Shown here one piece after another: positions 16,275 through 24,656 of a DNA stretch of 64,000 nucleotides. The notes under the pieces are model-generated. The model did no database searches, was not told the DNA's origin, and was given only the letters and a program-made list of their open reading frames with translations. Source of the stretch: Shewanella sp. c952 (GTDB taxonomy: Bacteria > Pseudomonadota > Gammaproteobacteria > Enterobacterales > Shewanellaceae); the NCBI RefSeq assembly GCF_019654975.1, contig NZ_BPEW01000022.1, positions 25,048-89,047 on the forward strand, given 5' to 3'. A program made the translations under genes and the position numbers. Every line of letters starts with the position of its first letter. The first letter of the stretch is position 1.

Positions 16275-16997
16275 CTATTTCTTATCAGAGGGGCAATAGA
16301 TTTCAGAAATCTTGGTTATAATGATATCTTCATTTTCTGGAAAGTGTAAATCAGTTTTTAATAAGTCGTCAAAACTAACACCTTTAACTTGTGACTGATA
16401 AGCTACCTTAGCCCAGGATTCAAAATAAAACTGCCTAGTATCATTTTCCTCACCCCAATTGGCAAGTCCCTCGCAATATTCAATCGTAGGTTGCCCTCGA
16501 ATATAATCAGCACTACCTTCAATTAGCCATTTAGGCGACAGTAAAAAACTAACCTCTCCGAGCTCCTCTCTTTGGTTAACATGTTCTAACTCATGTTTAA
16601 CAAGTTCATCCACGCTTTGGTTAGCATCCTCAGTGCCTTGCTGGTTTATAAATATGTTACTAAAAAAGCTATTAAAACCGAGTGAAGCCCCTGTAAAACT
16701 AAAACTGAGAAATCGATAGGTCAATTCATTGCTAACAATCTTTACTGTCACATCTTCACAAGAGAAATTGGCTTCTCTAATCTCAAAGTACTCATTAGAA
16801 CAAGCGTCATATGCTTTTGAATATGGTGTCCAGATAAATAAAGTACAGTAGACGACAGCCAATACAGTAAACAAACTGTCAAAAATAGACTTAACATTAT
16901 CTCCCTTTGTTTTTTTCTTTTTAAGTATAGGGAACAAAAAAAAGGGGGGGGGTAAATATGACAGAAGCTTATGAAGTTGTATAAACTTAAATTTCAT
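16275..16997 (-). CDS. Putative zinc metallopeptidase (HExxH, gluzincin-like) in the peptide island
   Basis: A 240-residue protein with HELEH at residues 135-139 and WLIEGSADY at 157-165. The HExxH pair plus a downstream ExxxD glutamate (E160) is the peptidase-MA (gluzincin) zinc site. A hydrophobic segment at about 37-58 could be a signal anchor, so the catalytic part is probably periplasmic. The ATG at 16997 has AAGGA 7 bases upstream. Codons 16-22 lie on a C9/T8 homopolymer that could switch the frame. It follows the double-glycine peptide gene, suggesting a role in maturation or toxicity. Substrate unknown. Confidence 0.65.
   Translation of the reverse strand: MKFKFIQLHKLLSYLPPPFFLFPILKKKKTKGDNVKSIFDSLFTVLAVVYCTLFIWTPYSKAYDACSNEYFEIREANFSCEDVTVKIVSNELTYRFLSFSFTGASLGFNSFFSNIFINQQGTEDANQSVDELVKHELEHVNQREELGEVSFLLSPKWLIEGSADYIRGQPTIEYCEGLANWGEENDTRQFYFESWAKVAYQSQVKGVSFDDLLKTDLHFPENEDIIITKISEIYCPSDKK
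16936..16952. repeat. Homopolymer tract A8-G9 inside the metallopeptidase 5' end
   Basis: Eight A followed by nine G on the plus strand (C9 then T8 on the coding strand), encoding PPPFFLF. Tracts of this length are prone to slipped-strand change, and a one-base change would take the downstream peptidase out of frame with its start. It is the longest mononucleotide run noticed in a coding region of this window. Confidence 0.75.
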
Positions 16998-17016
16998 TAA
17001 TAGTCCTTAGTAAATG

Positions 17017-17043
17017 AAGGTAAGCGAAGTATCCGCTTACCTT
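17017..17043. promoter_or_regulatory. 10-bp hairpin between the peptide and peptidase genes
   Basis: AAGGTAAGCG pairs perfectly with CGCTTACCTT around a seven-base loop. On the transcribed minus strand it begins 18 bases after the peptide stop and ends 20 bases before the peptidase ATG, with no T run. It may lower read-through or protect the peptide mRNA so that peptide is made in excess over the peptidase. Confidence 0.55.
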
Positions 17044-17060
17044 TATCTTATTCAGCTAGC

Positions 17061-17201
17061 CTAATGAGCTTCGGCAGAGTATGCTAAAGCCCCAACTATT
17101 AGTGCTCGAACGCCCCAATATGCGATGATCGCTGGAAATCCACCACCATTTACTTGCTCAATCTCGTTCATTGTTAACTCTTCTATTTTTGAAAATTGCA
17201 T
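17061..17201 (-). CDS. Double-glycine-leader peptide precursor (bacteriocin/microcin-like)
   Basis: A 46-residue gene. AAGGAAG lies 6 bases ahead of the ATG at 17201. Residues 1-20 (MQFSKIEELTMNEIEQVNGG) form a classic double-glycine leader: hydrophobic residues at spaced positions, the ELTxxEIxxVxGG pattern, and Gly-Gly at the cleavage point. The core of 26 residues (GFPAIIAYWGV, then a Gly/Ala-rich hydrophobic end, SAEAH) is amphiphilic and has no cysteine. Such leaders are removed by C39-peptidase ABC exporters. No intact exporter is in the window, so export would need one elsewhere. Its start region overlaps the tail of the truncated hlyD frame. Confidence 0.75.
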   Translation of the reverse strand: MQFSKIEELTMNEIEQVNGGGFPAIIAYWGVRALIVGALAYSAEAH

Positions 17202-17578
17202 AATATCTTCCTTAATTTAAACTGTTTAACGTTATGTTTGCTTAGGTGTTTCGTTGCTCGATGAGAGCTACTAAACCTTAAGCGACTGACTAAGGGCGCG
17301 CCGCTTTTAACAATGTCACCTTCTGAAACATGCAGTTTGTCAATGTTTCCGCTGCGGTTGGCGTAGGTTTTAATCAAACCTTTGTCAGGAACTAAATATC
17401 CGCGAACAGTTTCTTTGCGGGCGTAATGAGAAAAGGATAGGAAAAGTATTATTGCGGAAACAATAAAGACTAAGGTGAACGATGTTGTATATATAGAGAT
17501 AGGTTGTGCTAAGGAAATGTCACCGTGCAACTTTTGCTTTTGAGCGTCAATGGCCTGTCGACGAAATAACCCTGACAT
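17183..17578 (-). pseudogene. Truncated HlyD-family (CvaA-like) bacteriocin export accessory gene
   Basis: The first about 95 residues match the start of membrane-fusion proteins that pair with peptide-exporting ABC transporters: FRRQAIDAQKQKLHGDISL, one membrane helix (FTLVFIVSAIILFLSF), then VRGYLVPDKGLIKTYANRSG and the biotinyl-lipoyl-like VSEGDIVKSGAPLV. Homology ends there; the last about 35 residues are an unrelated basic tail running through the ribosome binding site of the peptide gene. Full-length relatives have about 400 residues. A good ribosome binding site (GGAAG) precedes the ATG at 17578. An internal deletion is likely. Confidence 0.75.
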
Positions 17579-18038
17579 AAAACTTCCGTATTAATAAAAT
17601 AGTTTCCAAAACATTAAGGGTGACTTCGTGCCCTTTGGATTGGAATCTAAACTAGTACTAATCGTCGAATACATCAAATTTTTTGTTGTGGATTATTTCA
17701 CCGAGTTGTTACAGTTATGGTACTAAAGGTTGAAGGTTGGAATTATGTCATTATCGAGGTTCTTCACTTTTATTCGCTGGAATTACTTTTATTGCATTAC
17801 TCATTGCGAAGCACGTGTAGATATTTTGTGTTAACTCAAAGCAAGGCTTGAATCGGAGGCGTTAATCTTTAAGATCACTGTGTGCTCAAATGTTAAGGTG
17901 CATAAATCATTGAGGGAGTTGCTTTGGCACCCAAGAGTCACACTCTAAAGTATTATTGGAAAAATGAAGGTGGGAAGGAGAGGTAGCCATTTGCAGTGGG
18001 TACCTCAAATTTGTGGGTTAATTTATAATACTTATGTG
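17579..18038. other. AT-rich gene-free stretch between moeB and the peptide island
   Basis: About 460 bases without a credible gene on either strand. It should contain the island promoter: on the minus strand TTGATG and TAGTTT lie 17 bases apart near 17650-17680, a weak match. No inverted repeats typical of an insertion sequence end and no tRNA or integrase are visible. Confidence 0.4.
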
Positions 18039-18812
18039 TTAATTATTGCAAATCTTACAACTTGGCTGCTTTGGCAGTTTCATCTCTCGAAACTCCATAG
18101 TCATGGCATCGATCATCAAAATTCGCCCAGCTAACGTGCGGCCCATATTGGCGATGACTTTAACGGCCTCTACGGCTTGCAGGCAACCTATCATGCCAAC
18201 CACGGGTGCGAGAATTCCTGACTCGACGCAGCTGAGCTGTTGTTCACCAAACAGTTGGCTAAAGCAGCGATAGCATGGTGTTGCTGCTTGATAGTCAAAT
18301 ACTGTAACCATGCCCTCCATACGGATAGCTGCAGCAGAGATAAGCGGGATTTTGTGCTTAAAGCAGCTTTGATTGAGTTGCTCACGCACCATCACGTTGT
18401 CGGTACAGTCCATCACAATCGAGTGCTGTGCAACCAGTGCTTCAATCTCGTGGTCATCTAATACAGCATTGATGGTATCGATTTTAATATGTGGGTTTAA
18501 GGCTGTTAGTGTCTCTTTAGCGGAGTCAACTTTAGCTTGGCCGACATTGGCATCTTGATGCAGGACTTGACGTTGTAAGTTAGACACTTCAACGGTATCA
18601 AAGTCGACTAAAGTGATTGCTCCCGCGCCTGCTACTGCCAAATATTGGCTGGCAGCGCAGCCCAAACCGCCCGCACCTATGATTAGTACCTTGGCTTGTT
18701 TGAGCTTCTCTTGTCCCTCAAAGTCCATCGCTTTAATGGAGATTTGGCGGCTATAACGCAATATTTCCGCGTCAGTTAAAATCTCATCTGTGTCAGTCAG
18801 TTCACTCGACAT
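18039..18812 (-). CDS. moeB: Molybdopterin-synthase adenylyltransferase MoeB
   Basis: Adenylates the C-terminal glycine of MoaD so that sulfur can be loaded for molybdopterin synthesis. The 257-residue ThiF-fold protein shows the nucleotide loop IIGAGGLGCAASQYLA, VDFDTVEVSNLQRQ, MDCTDN, and the two zinc CxxC pairs (CYRCF and CKICNN at the extreme C-terminus). It starts 14 bases after moeA. The peptide island lies directly beyond its stop, and a second diverged copy of its last about 150 bases lies at 15148-15311. Confidence 0.93.
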   Translation of the reverse strand: MSSELTDTDEILTDAEILRYSRQISIKAMDFEGQEKLKQAKVLIIGAGGLGCAASQYLAVAGAGAITLVDFDTVEVSNLQRQVLHQDANVGQAKVDSAKETLTALNPHIKIDTINAVLDDHEIEALVAQHSIVMDCTDNVMVREQLNQSCFKHKIPLISAAAIRMEGMVTVFDYQAATPCYRCFSQLFGEQQLSCVESGILAPVVGMIGCLQAVEAVKVIANMGRTLAGRILMIDAMTMEFREMKLPKQPSCKICNN

Positions 18813-18826
18813 TGCTCTATGTTCTC

Positions 18827-20071
18827 TTAAGCCAGTACGCTATTGAAAGGTTCGACGGTAACTTTCTCGCCAGCACTGATGCCATCGCAATCTTGTTCTA
18901 AGATGATAAAGCAGTTAGCGAGTGTCATTGAGGTCAGCATGCCTGAACCTTGGCCACCAGTGACGGCTACTTGTGCTTCACCTTGCTCGTTATAGCTCAG
19001 TACCGCACGTTGGTATTCGACGCGTCCCGGGAACTTGCGAATATCTTGGGTCAAGGTGGCTGATAGCGTTACTGGTTTCACTTGCGGTAAGCCTTGCATT
19101 TTTTGTATTAGCGGCCAAACAAGCTTGTAGAATGTGACCATAGAGGAAACTGGATTACCGGGTAAACCGCAGAAAACCGCATCACCTAAGTGACCAAAGG
19201 CAAAAGGCTTACCTGGTTTAATGGCAAGCTTCCAGAAAGTGATTTCACCCTCTTCATCGAGGATCTGCTTGGTGTAATCGGCGTCACCAACTGATACGCC
19301 ACCAGAGGTCAGCACCATATCAGCTTGAGCTGCTGCCGTTTTAAAAGCTTGGCGAATGGCTTCTTTATCATCTTCAATAACACCAAGATCAAGCCACTCT
19401 ACGTTTGCTCGGCTCAGTAGCCCTTGAATACTGTAGCGGTTTGAATCGTAAATTTGTCCAGGGCCAAGCTCGCTGCCAACAGGGCGCAGCTCATCACCTG
19501 TTGAGAAAAAAGCAACTTTGAGCGGGCGATACACTCTTAACTGGCTTGCACCTATGGTTGCTAGTACGCCCATCTCGGCGGCGCCAATGAGGGTACCTGC
19601 TGAGAGTACCTTAGTACCGGTGGTAAGCTCTTCGGCGCGATAGCGCACATTAGCGCCTTTGGCTTTTGGGGCTTCGATGGTGATGTTGTTACCATCAGCC
19701 GTTACCTTTTCTTGCATCTGTACGGTGTCGTAACCTGCAGGTACTGGTGCACCAGTCATGATGCGGATACAGCCGCCTTTAACGCATTGTCCGCTAAAAG
19801 GGTGTCCGGCAAAAGAATCACCAATAAGAGTTAGCGGAGTGCCGGTATCTAAATCATCAAAATTAAAGGCGTAACCGTCCATTGCTGAGTTGTCGAAAGG
19901 AGGTAGATCGACATGAGAAGCAAGGTCTTCAGCTAAGACGCGTCCTAGTGCTTGTGTCAGCGTTACGACTTCAGAATCTGTGATTGGCTGCACTTGTTCT
20001 AGTAATTTTACAATCGCTAGCGAGGGATGCATTAGGCTAGGTTGTTTACACGGGTCTGCATGAGTCTGCAT
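18827..20071 (-). CDS. moeA: Molybdopterin molybdotransferase MoeA
   Basis: Inserts molybdate into adenylated molybdopterin. The 414-residue protein has the MoeA landmarks LPPFDNSAMDGYAF, IMTGAPVPAGYDTVQMQE, FSTGDEL, TSGGVSVGDADYTK, AIKPGKPFAFG and FCGLPGNPVSSMVTF. The first about 13 residues (MQTHADPCKQPSL) are extra; a second ATG begins MHPSLAIV. AAGGA 7 bases ahead of the first ATG supports the longer form. It forms an operon with moeB. Confidence 0.95.
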   Translation of the reverse strand: MQTHADPCKQPSLMHPSLAIVKLLEQVQPITDSEVVTLTQALGRVLAEDLASHVDLPPFDNSAMDGYAFNFDDLDTGTPLTLIGDSFAGHPFSGQCVKGGCIRIMTGAPVPAGYDTVQMQEKVTADGNNITIEAPKAKGANVRYRAEELTTGTKVLSAGTLIGAAEMGVLATIGASQLRVYRPLKVAFFSTGDELRPVGSELGPGQIYDSNRYSIQGLLSRANVEWLDLGVIEDDKEAIRQAFKTAAAQADMVLTSGGVSVGDADYTKQILDEEGEITFWKLAIKPGKPFAFGHLGDAVFCGLPGNPVSSMVTFYKLVWPLIQKMQGLPQVKPVTLSATLTQDIRKFPGRVEYQRAVLSYNEQGEAQVAVTGGQGSGMLTSMTLANCFIILEQDCDGISAGEKVTVEPFNSVLA

Positions 20072-20449
20072 CTATCTATCCTTGAGGCTAAATTAGCGTA
20101 CGTTAATTAAAAACGAATATAAGGCATTATGCCACGGTGATTGCAGATGACTATGATCTGCTCGGCAGTTTTAACAGCTGATAGTGGCTTTATTATTATT
20201 TTTATCGAAATTAGCCTTGGTTAGCCGCTGGATTTAGTCATGTTTTAATCTCTTTTTCTCTATCTATAGGCTAGTTAAAGACTGATTCCTTTGATATTTC
20301 TTTGAGTTTACCGCTAAACATTAGCGTTTGCTTTTATGTAAATGAAAACCATTATTATTTATTAAACAGTAACTTAAGTAAATTTTATTGCAATTCTAAG
20401 CTAGCTTGATAACAATAGCGGCCATATACAGATACCCAGAGGAATTAAG
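20072..20449. other. Divergent promoter region of moeA and ferritin
   Basis: About 380 AT-rich bases. Apart from the Fur-box-like sequence at 20343-20357 no repeat, riboswitch or small gene was recognised. AGAGGAAT precedes the ferritin ATG. Confidence 0.5.
20343..20357. promoter_or_regulatory. Putative Fur box upstream of ferritin
   Basis: TGAAAAC-C-ATTATTA matches the 7-1-7 Fur consensus at 11 of 14 arm positions, about 90 bases before the ferritin start. In other gammaproteobacteria ferritin is induced by iron through Fur, so direct activation or relief of silencing is conceivable here. Pattern match only. Confidence 0.5.
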
Positions 20450-20977
20450 ATGTTGGCCCAGAAGATGATTGACCAATTAAATGACCAGATCAACATGGAG
20501 TTTTTCTCCTCTAACTTGTACCTGCAGATGAGTGCATGGTGTGAAGATAAAGGCTTTGAAGGCGCAGCTAAGTTCATGCGTGCCCATGCTGATGAAGAGA
20601 TGGGGCATATGCACCGTTTGTTCACTTACGTGAGTGAAACGGGTGGCATGCCACTGCTTGGTACTATTGAAGCACCACAAGCTGACTTCCCATCGCTGTT
20701 AGCATTATTCGAATACACCTATGAGCATGAGCAGCTAATCACTAAAAAGATTAATGAACTTGCTCACGCTGCATTCACTAATCAAGATTACTCAACGTTT
20801 AACTTCTTGCAGTGGTATGTTTCTGAGCAGCACGAAGAAGAGAAGCTATTCAAATCAATCGTCGATAAGATCCGTTTAGTCGGTGAAGATGGTAAAGCCT
20901 TGTTCTTCGTTGATAAAGACCTGGCGCAAATGGCAATTGAAGAGTCTGCCAGTGTGATGACTAGCACCGCTGAATAA
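20450..20977 (+). CDS. ftnA: Non-haem ferritin FtnA
   Basis: Stores iron as ferric mineral in a 24-subunit shell. The 175-residue protein has the ferroxidase ligands spread over the four-helix bundle: [15 protein letters not shown] helix 1 (here [20 protein letters not shown]), [14 protein letters not shown] with the ExxH pair, and [13 protein letters not shown]. These fit FtnA rather than bacterioferritin, which has a haem methionine. A strong terminator follows and a Fur-like site lies upstream. Confidence 0.93.
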   Translation: MLAQKMIDQLNDQINMEFFSSNLYLQMSAWCEDKGFEGAAKFMRAHADEEMGHMHRLFTYVSETGGMPLLGTIEAPQADFPSLLALFEYTYEHEQLITKKINELAHAAFTNQDYSTFNFLQWYVSEQHEEEKLFKSIVDKIRLVGEDGKALFFVDKDLAQMAIEESASVMTSTAE

Positions 20978-21000
20978 CTGATTATTTGGTGTGATAAAAA

Positions 21001-21027
21001 AAGAGCAGCCTAGCTGCTCTTTTTTTA
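21001..21027. terminator. Bidirectional terminator between ftnA and the c-di-GMP gene
   Basis: AAGAGCAGC pairs with GCTGCTCTT around CTA, with A's before and T's after, so it can stop transcription from both convergent genes. Confidence 0.88.
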
Positions 21028-21030
21028 TGC

Positions 21031-24000
21031 CTAATTAACCGACACCAGTGCTTTACGATTTACGATGCGGTTGATTGCGGTTTCATTTTCAAGAAAGGTC
21101 AGTAGATCCTCGTTGGATAAGGGTTTTGACATTAGGTAACCCTGGGCGTAATTGCAGCCTAATGATTGTAAGAAGTCCCACTGCTCTTCAGTTTCAATTC
21201 CCTCAGCGACCAGTGGCATCTCTAAACTTTGCCCCATCATCACAATGGCTTTAACGAGCTTAGCGTCGGACTGACTGACCGTAGCATTGTCGATAAAGCT
21301 CTTATCAATCTTAATCACAGAAATAGGGAACTGGTTGAGGTAGCTTAATGCGGAATAGCCAGTACCGAAATCATCAAGATAGATATCAACGCCTAAGTTT
21401 CTAATTGATTGCAGGATCTCTAGACTATAGGGCTTGTCTTCAATGAGCATGCTCTCAGTGATCTCTATATGTACATAATGCGCTGCTATTGCATGGCTCT
21501 GCAGTGCAGCCTTTAATACTTGGAAAAAGCTTAAACCGTTGGAGTTAATACACTGCCGACCAGATACATTAATGGCAATTTTTAGCATATGCCCTTGGGC
21601 ATGCCAGCTAGACAGATCAGCTAGCGCTTGATTTAACACCCATTCGCCCAGTGGTTCTATAAGCCCTGTTTCTTCAGCGATGGGAATAAATAGCGCGGGA
21701 GAGATAATGCCAAACTCAGGATCTCGCCAGCGGATAAGTGCTTCTACACTGGATACTGTGCCGTGAGTCATATCAACCACAGGTTGATACTCCAAATAAA
21801 ACTCAGACTTTTTAACTGCCTTTCTTAGTCTCTGCTCAAGCTGCATTCGCTCTAGCATCTCAACATTCATCTCAGGCGAGAAATATTGGAAGTGGGCGCG
21901 ACCATCACGTTTAGCTTGGTACATCGCCGTTTCTGAATTTCGCAGTAGCATCTCAATATCTTGGCCATCTTCAGGGTAGAAAGCGATACCGACGCTGGCG
22001 GAAATGTTACTTTCAATGGCACCCAGTTTTAACGGTTGAACTAATACATCTACCAATTTGTGTGCCAGCTGTTCTGCGGTTTCAATGGCATTATGTAGCG
22101 GTGAGATAATGACAAATTCATCACCACCAAAACGAGCAATAGAGTCTTCTGGCCCGAGTACGGTCTCAAGCCGAGTGGCTGATTGCTTTAAAATCTCATT
22201 GCCAGCTGCGTGACCATGTAATTCATTGATGAACTTGAAACGATCTAAATCGATAAAGAACACTGCCACCTGAGAATTTGTTTGGTTTGCACCGTCAATA
22301 GCGTGCTGCAGTCTAGATGAAAACTGATGTCTGTTGGGAAGCTTAGTTAACGAGTCATAATTACTCTTGTACCAGAGATCTTGTTCATACTGTTTGTGGT
22401 TGCTCACATCCAAAAATAGGCCTATGTATTGGCTTATTTGGCCTTGGGCATTTTCAACCGCGGTTATTGAAAGGTATTCAGGGTAAACATTACCATCTTT
22501 ACGCTTATTCCAGATCTCGCCTTCCCAATGATGGGTGGTTGTAATCGACTGCCATAATTCGCGGTAGAACTCTGGCTGATGGTGGTTAGAACTGAGTATG
22601 CTAGGCTTTTGGCCTTTGACTTCCTCAAGTGTATAACCTGTGATTTTGGTAAAAGCGGGATTCACCAATTCAATAAGGTTGTCAGCATTGGTGACCATAA
22701 TCGCTTCGGATGAATGCTCAAATACCGCAGATGCTTGTTGTAATGATGTTCTCGCTAACATGCGCTCACTTAGCATCTGGTTCAACGCGGTAGATATCTG
22801 GGTTAATTCATCATTACCCTTAATCTCAATGTTCAGCTGTAGATTAGGATCTTTTGCCATCTCCTCCACATCATTGACTATGGTCGTAATCGAGCTGATA
22901 AGGCTGTTGGCAATATATTTACCTAAAATAAACACTATGTAGAAAACCAAAATACCACTAAGAAAACTGATATAGAGTGACGACAAAATTAGCTGTTTTT
23001 GAACATCACTTTGACGGGCTATCTTATGGGTCAACTGGATATTCATTTGGTGCAATAGGTCGATTCGAGCACTGGCGGTAACCCACCATTTTTGACTGTT
23101 AATTAATGGTGTTTGGTATTGCAACTGCTGCAATGCTTGGTGCATATCTGCATATTGCCCAGCTAGAGAACTCATAGGAGCTGGCAGTTGCTGGTTCTTG
23201 CTAGCTTGTAGTAAATGTAGGTAGTAAGTATTGGTAGTGCGCTTAATCGTTGCTACCTGAGCCGATTGTTGGCTGGTTAGATTATCTCGGCGAGCAATGT
23301 TTTCGAGAGCGATATTTAGTTCAAAATGATGTTGTTCGAAATTGATTTGATATTGAGGCTTAGCTGTCATTAAGTAGCGATTATAGTCATAGGTTAATCC
23401 TTCATATCCCATTAGCACACTGAGGCCATGGGCTTGCTCTATGAGTTCGATTTGCTGTTTTAAATTATCTAATAATGCTGTGAGTTGCTGTTGTTCTGGG
23501 CTTTCTATTATCTGATTTAGTTTGCTGCGATTTTCATCTGTCATCGCTAAGCTTGCATTCTTAAACGTGTTTTTCAGTCGATGAGTAATGTTGTTGATGG
23601 CTTCGTATGAGTCTGCGTCTAAGGTGGGGGCTGACAGTAATTGGTTGACCAAGCCGCGCTCTTGCCCCGCAAGTTCTTGAGCTTTTAAGATATTGACTAA
23701 ATCAGCCTGTATCATTACTAGATAGGAGTCGTCACTCTTAAAACGTAGCTGGGAGATAAAGCTAATCAGCTTCTGATTTAGTTGAGAATAATAGTTAAAG
23801 TAATTATCACCAGTAAGCTTGAGTACTTGCTGGCGCATCTTGAGTAGTTGTTGATGTTCATCACTGCTGCGGCTAAAGCGGCTTTGCAACAAGTGAAAAA
23901 GTTCACGATCTTCTTTAGTGGTATCAATAACCATTTGCAATGCTTTGTTCTGCAACAAGCTTTTTAGTGCTTGGTCTGTCGCTAGCCACTGCTGTTGCAG

Positions 24001-24252
24001 TTCATTGTTAAATTGTTTGCCGTGACTGCTGAGATAGCCTGCCGATAGGCCGCGCTCTTTTTGCAATTCGAAAATAATGTTTTCGATATCGAGAGTTACT
24101 TGAGTGGTAAACGAATTGGCAGAAGCATCTTGGTATTGCTGGTAGAGCGAAATGGAATGTAGCCCAGCAAACACCACCAATATAAGCATTGGTAGAGAAG
24201 CGATAAGAAATAGTTTCTGTTTTAAGCTCAAGTGGCTTAATAGGCTTAACAT
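21031..24252 (-). CDS. NIT-HAMP-PAS-GGDEF-EAL cyclic-di-GMP sensor enzyme
   Basis: A 1073-residue membrane protein. A helix at about residues 13-33 is followed by a periplasmic region of the NIT (nitrate/nitrite-sensing) type, recognised by ELQKERGLSAGYLSSHG near residue 58 and the later QERGLVNQL box. A second helix near 420 leads to HAMP, a PAS domain (AIMVTNADNLIELVNPAFTKITGY), an intact GGDEF domain (RFGGDEFVI) and an EAL domain (SVEALIRW, DDFGTGYSALSYL). Both catalytic signatures look intact. The nitrate ligand is inferred from the domain type. Convergent with ftnA. Confidence 0.85.
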   Translation of the reverse strand: MLSLLSHLSLKQKLFLIASLPMLILVVFAGLHSISLYQQYQDASANSFTTQVTLDIENIIFELQKERGLSAGYLSSHGKQFNNELQQQWLATDQALKSLLQNKALQMVIDTTKEDRELFHLLQSRFSRSSDEHQQLLKMRQQVLKLTGDNYFNYYSQLNQKLISFISQLRFKSDDSYLVMIQADLVNILKAQELAGQERGLVNQLLSAPTLDADSYEAINNITHRLKNTFKNASLAMTDENRSKLNQIIESPEQQQLTALLDNLKQQIELIEQAHGLSVLMGYEGLTYDYNRYLMTAKPQYQINFEQHHFELNIALENIARRDNLTSQQSAQVATIKRTTNTYYLHLLQASKNQQLPAPMSSLAGQYADMHQALQQLQYQTPLINSQKWWVTASARIDLLHQMNIQLTHKIARQSDVQKQLILSSLYISFLSGILVFYIVFILGKYIANSLISSITTIVNDVEEMAKDPNLQLNIEIKGNDELTQISTALNQMLSERMLARTSLQQASAVFEHSSEAIMVTNADNLIELVNPAFTKITGYTLEEVKGQKPSILSSNHHQPEFYRELWQSITTTHHWEGEIWNKRKDGNVYPEYLSITAVENAQGQISQYIGLFLDVSNHKQYEQDLWYKSNYDSLTKLPNRHQFSSRLQHAIDGANQTNSQVAVFFIDLDRFKFINELHGHAAGNEILKQSATRLETVLGPEDSIARFGGDEFVIISPLHNAIETAEQLAHKLVDVLVQPLKLGAIESNISASVGIAFYPEDGQDIEMLLRNSETAMYQAKRDGRAHFQYFSPEMNVEMLERMQLEQRLRKAVKKSEFYLEYQPVVDMTHGTVSSVEALIRWRDPEFGIISPALFIPIAEETGLIEPLGEWVLNQALADLSSWHAQGHMLKIAINVSGRQCINSNGLSFFQVLKAALQSHAIAAHYVHIEITESMLIEDKPYSLEILQSIRNLGVDIYLDDFGTGYSALSYLNQFPISVIKIDKSFIDNATVSQSDAKLVKAIVMMGQSLEMPLVAEGIETEEQWDFLQSLGCNYAQGYLMSKPLSNEDLLTFLENETAINRIVNRKALVSVN

Positions 24253-24656
24253 TCGGCGACAACCTTTTCACGTAACAGTCTGACTGTTAAATATGTTGTT
24301 TTAATCTTAAAAGTGAAGATAGGAGATTAAAAAATTGCGCTAAATAATAACCATATTCAGAATGTGGAGTCTCAGTTAATTCATCAAAGTCTAATCTAGG
24401 TCACGAATTTAACTAATAGTGTCGAAATTGTGGCTAATCCTCTCTGCTAATCTGAAATTATTTTGCTGCTGTCAATCACCGGAAAAGGTGGTAAATGCGT
24501 GTTTACTAAATTATTTTTCCGTTAAGCCAAGACGAAATGTTGACTGATTTATAGCTTACTCGCATAAAAAAGGTCATGCAGTAGGCATGACCTTTTTTAT
24601 ATCATTGGCATAACAATAGACTCAAGTTACGCTGCGACTTAGATTGGTGATTCAGA
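24253..24656. other. Non-coding region between the sensor gene and ribB
   Basis: About 400 AT-rich bases containing the promoter of the sensor gene on the left and the ribB terminator at 24566-24598. No small gene or RNA was recognised. Confidence 0.5.
24566..24598. terminator. Terminator downstream of ribB
   Basis: AAAAAGGTCATGC and GCATGACCTTTTT form a 13-bp stem with the loop AGTA. T runs occur on both strands, so it works in either direction; ribB is the nearest upstream gene on the minus strand. Confidence 0.88.

Noticed and set aside
16740..16888. Alternative minus-strand frame with AGGGAGATA-ATG inside the metallopeptidase gene
   Set aside because: It has a fine ribosome binding site but encodes a short frame that runs out of the HExxH reading frame; kept only as part of the phase-variation idea.
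15100..18038. Insertion sequence or integrative element
   Set aside because: No transposase, integrase, terminal inverted repeats or tRNA attachment site was found; only the moeB 3' duplication supports mobility.
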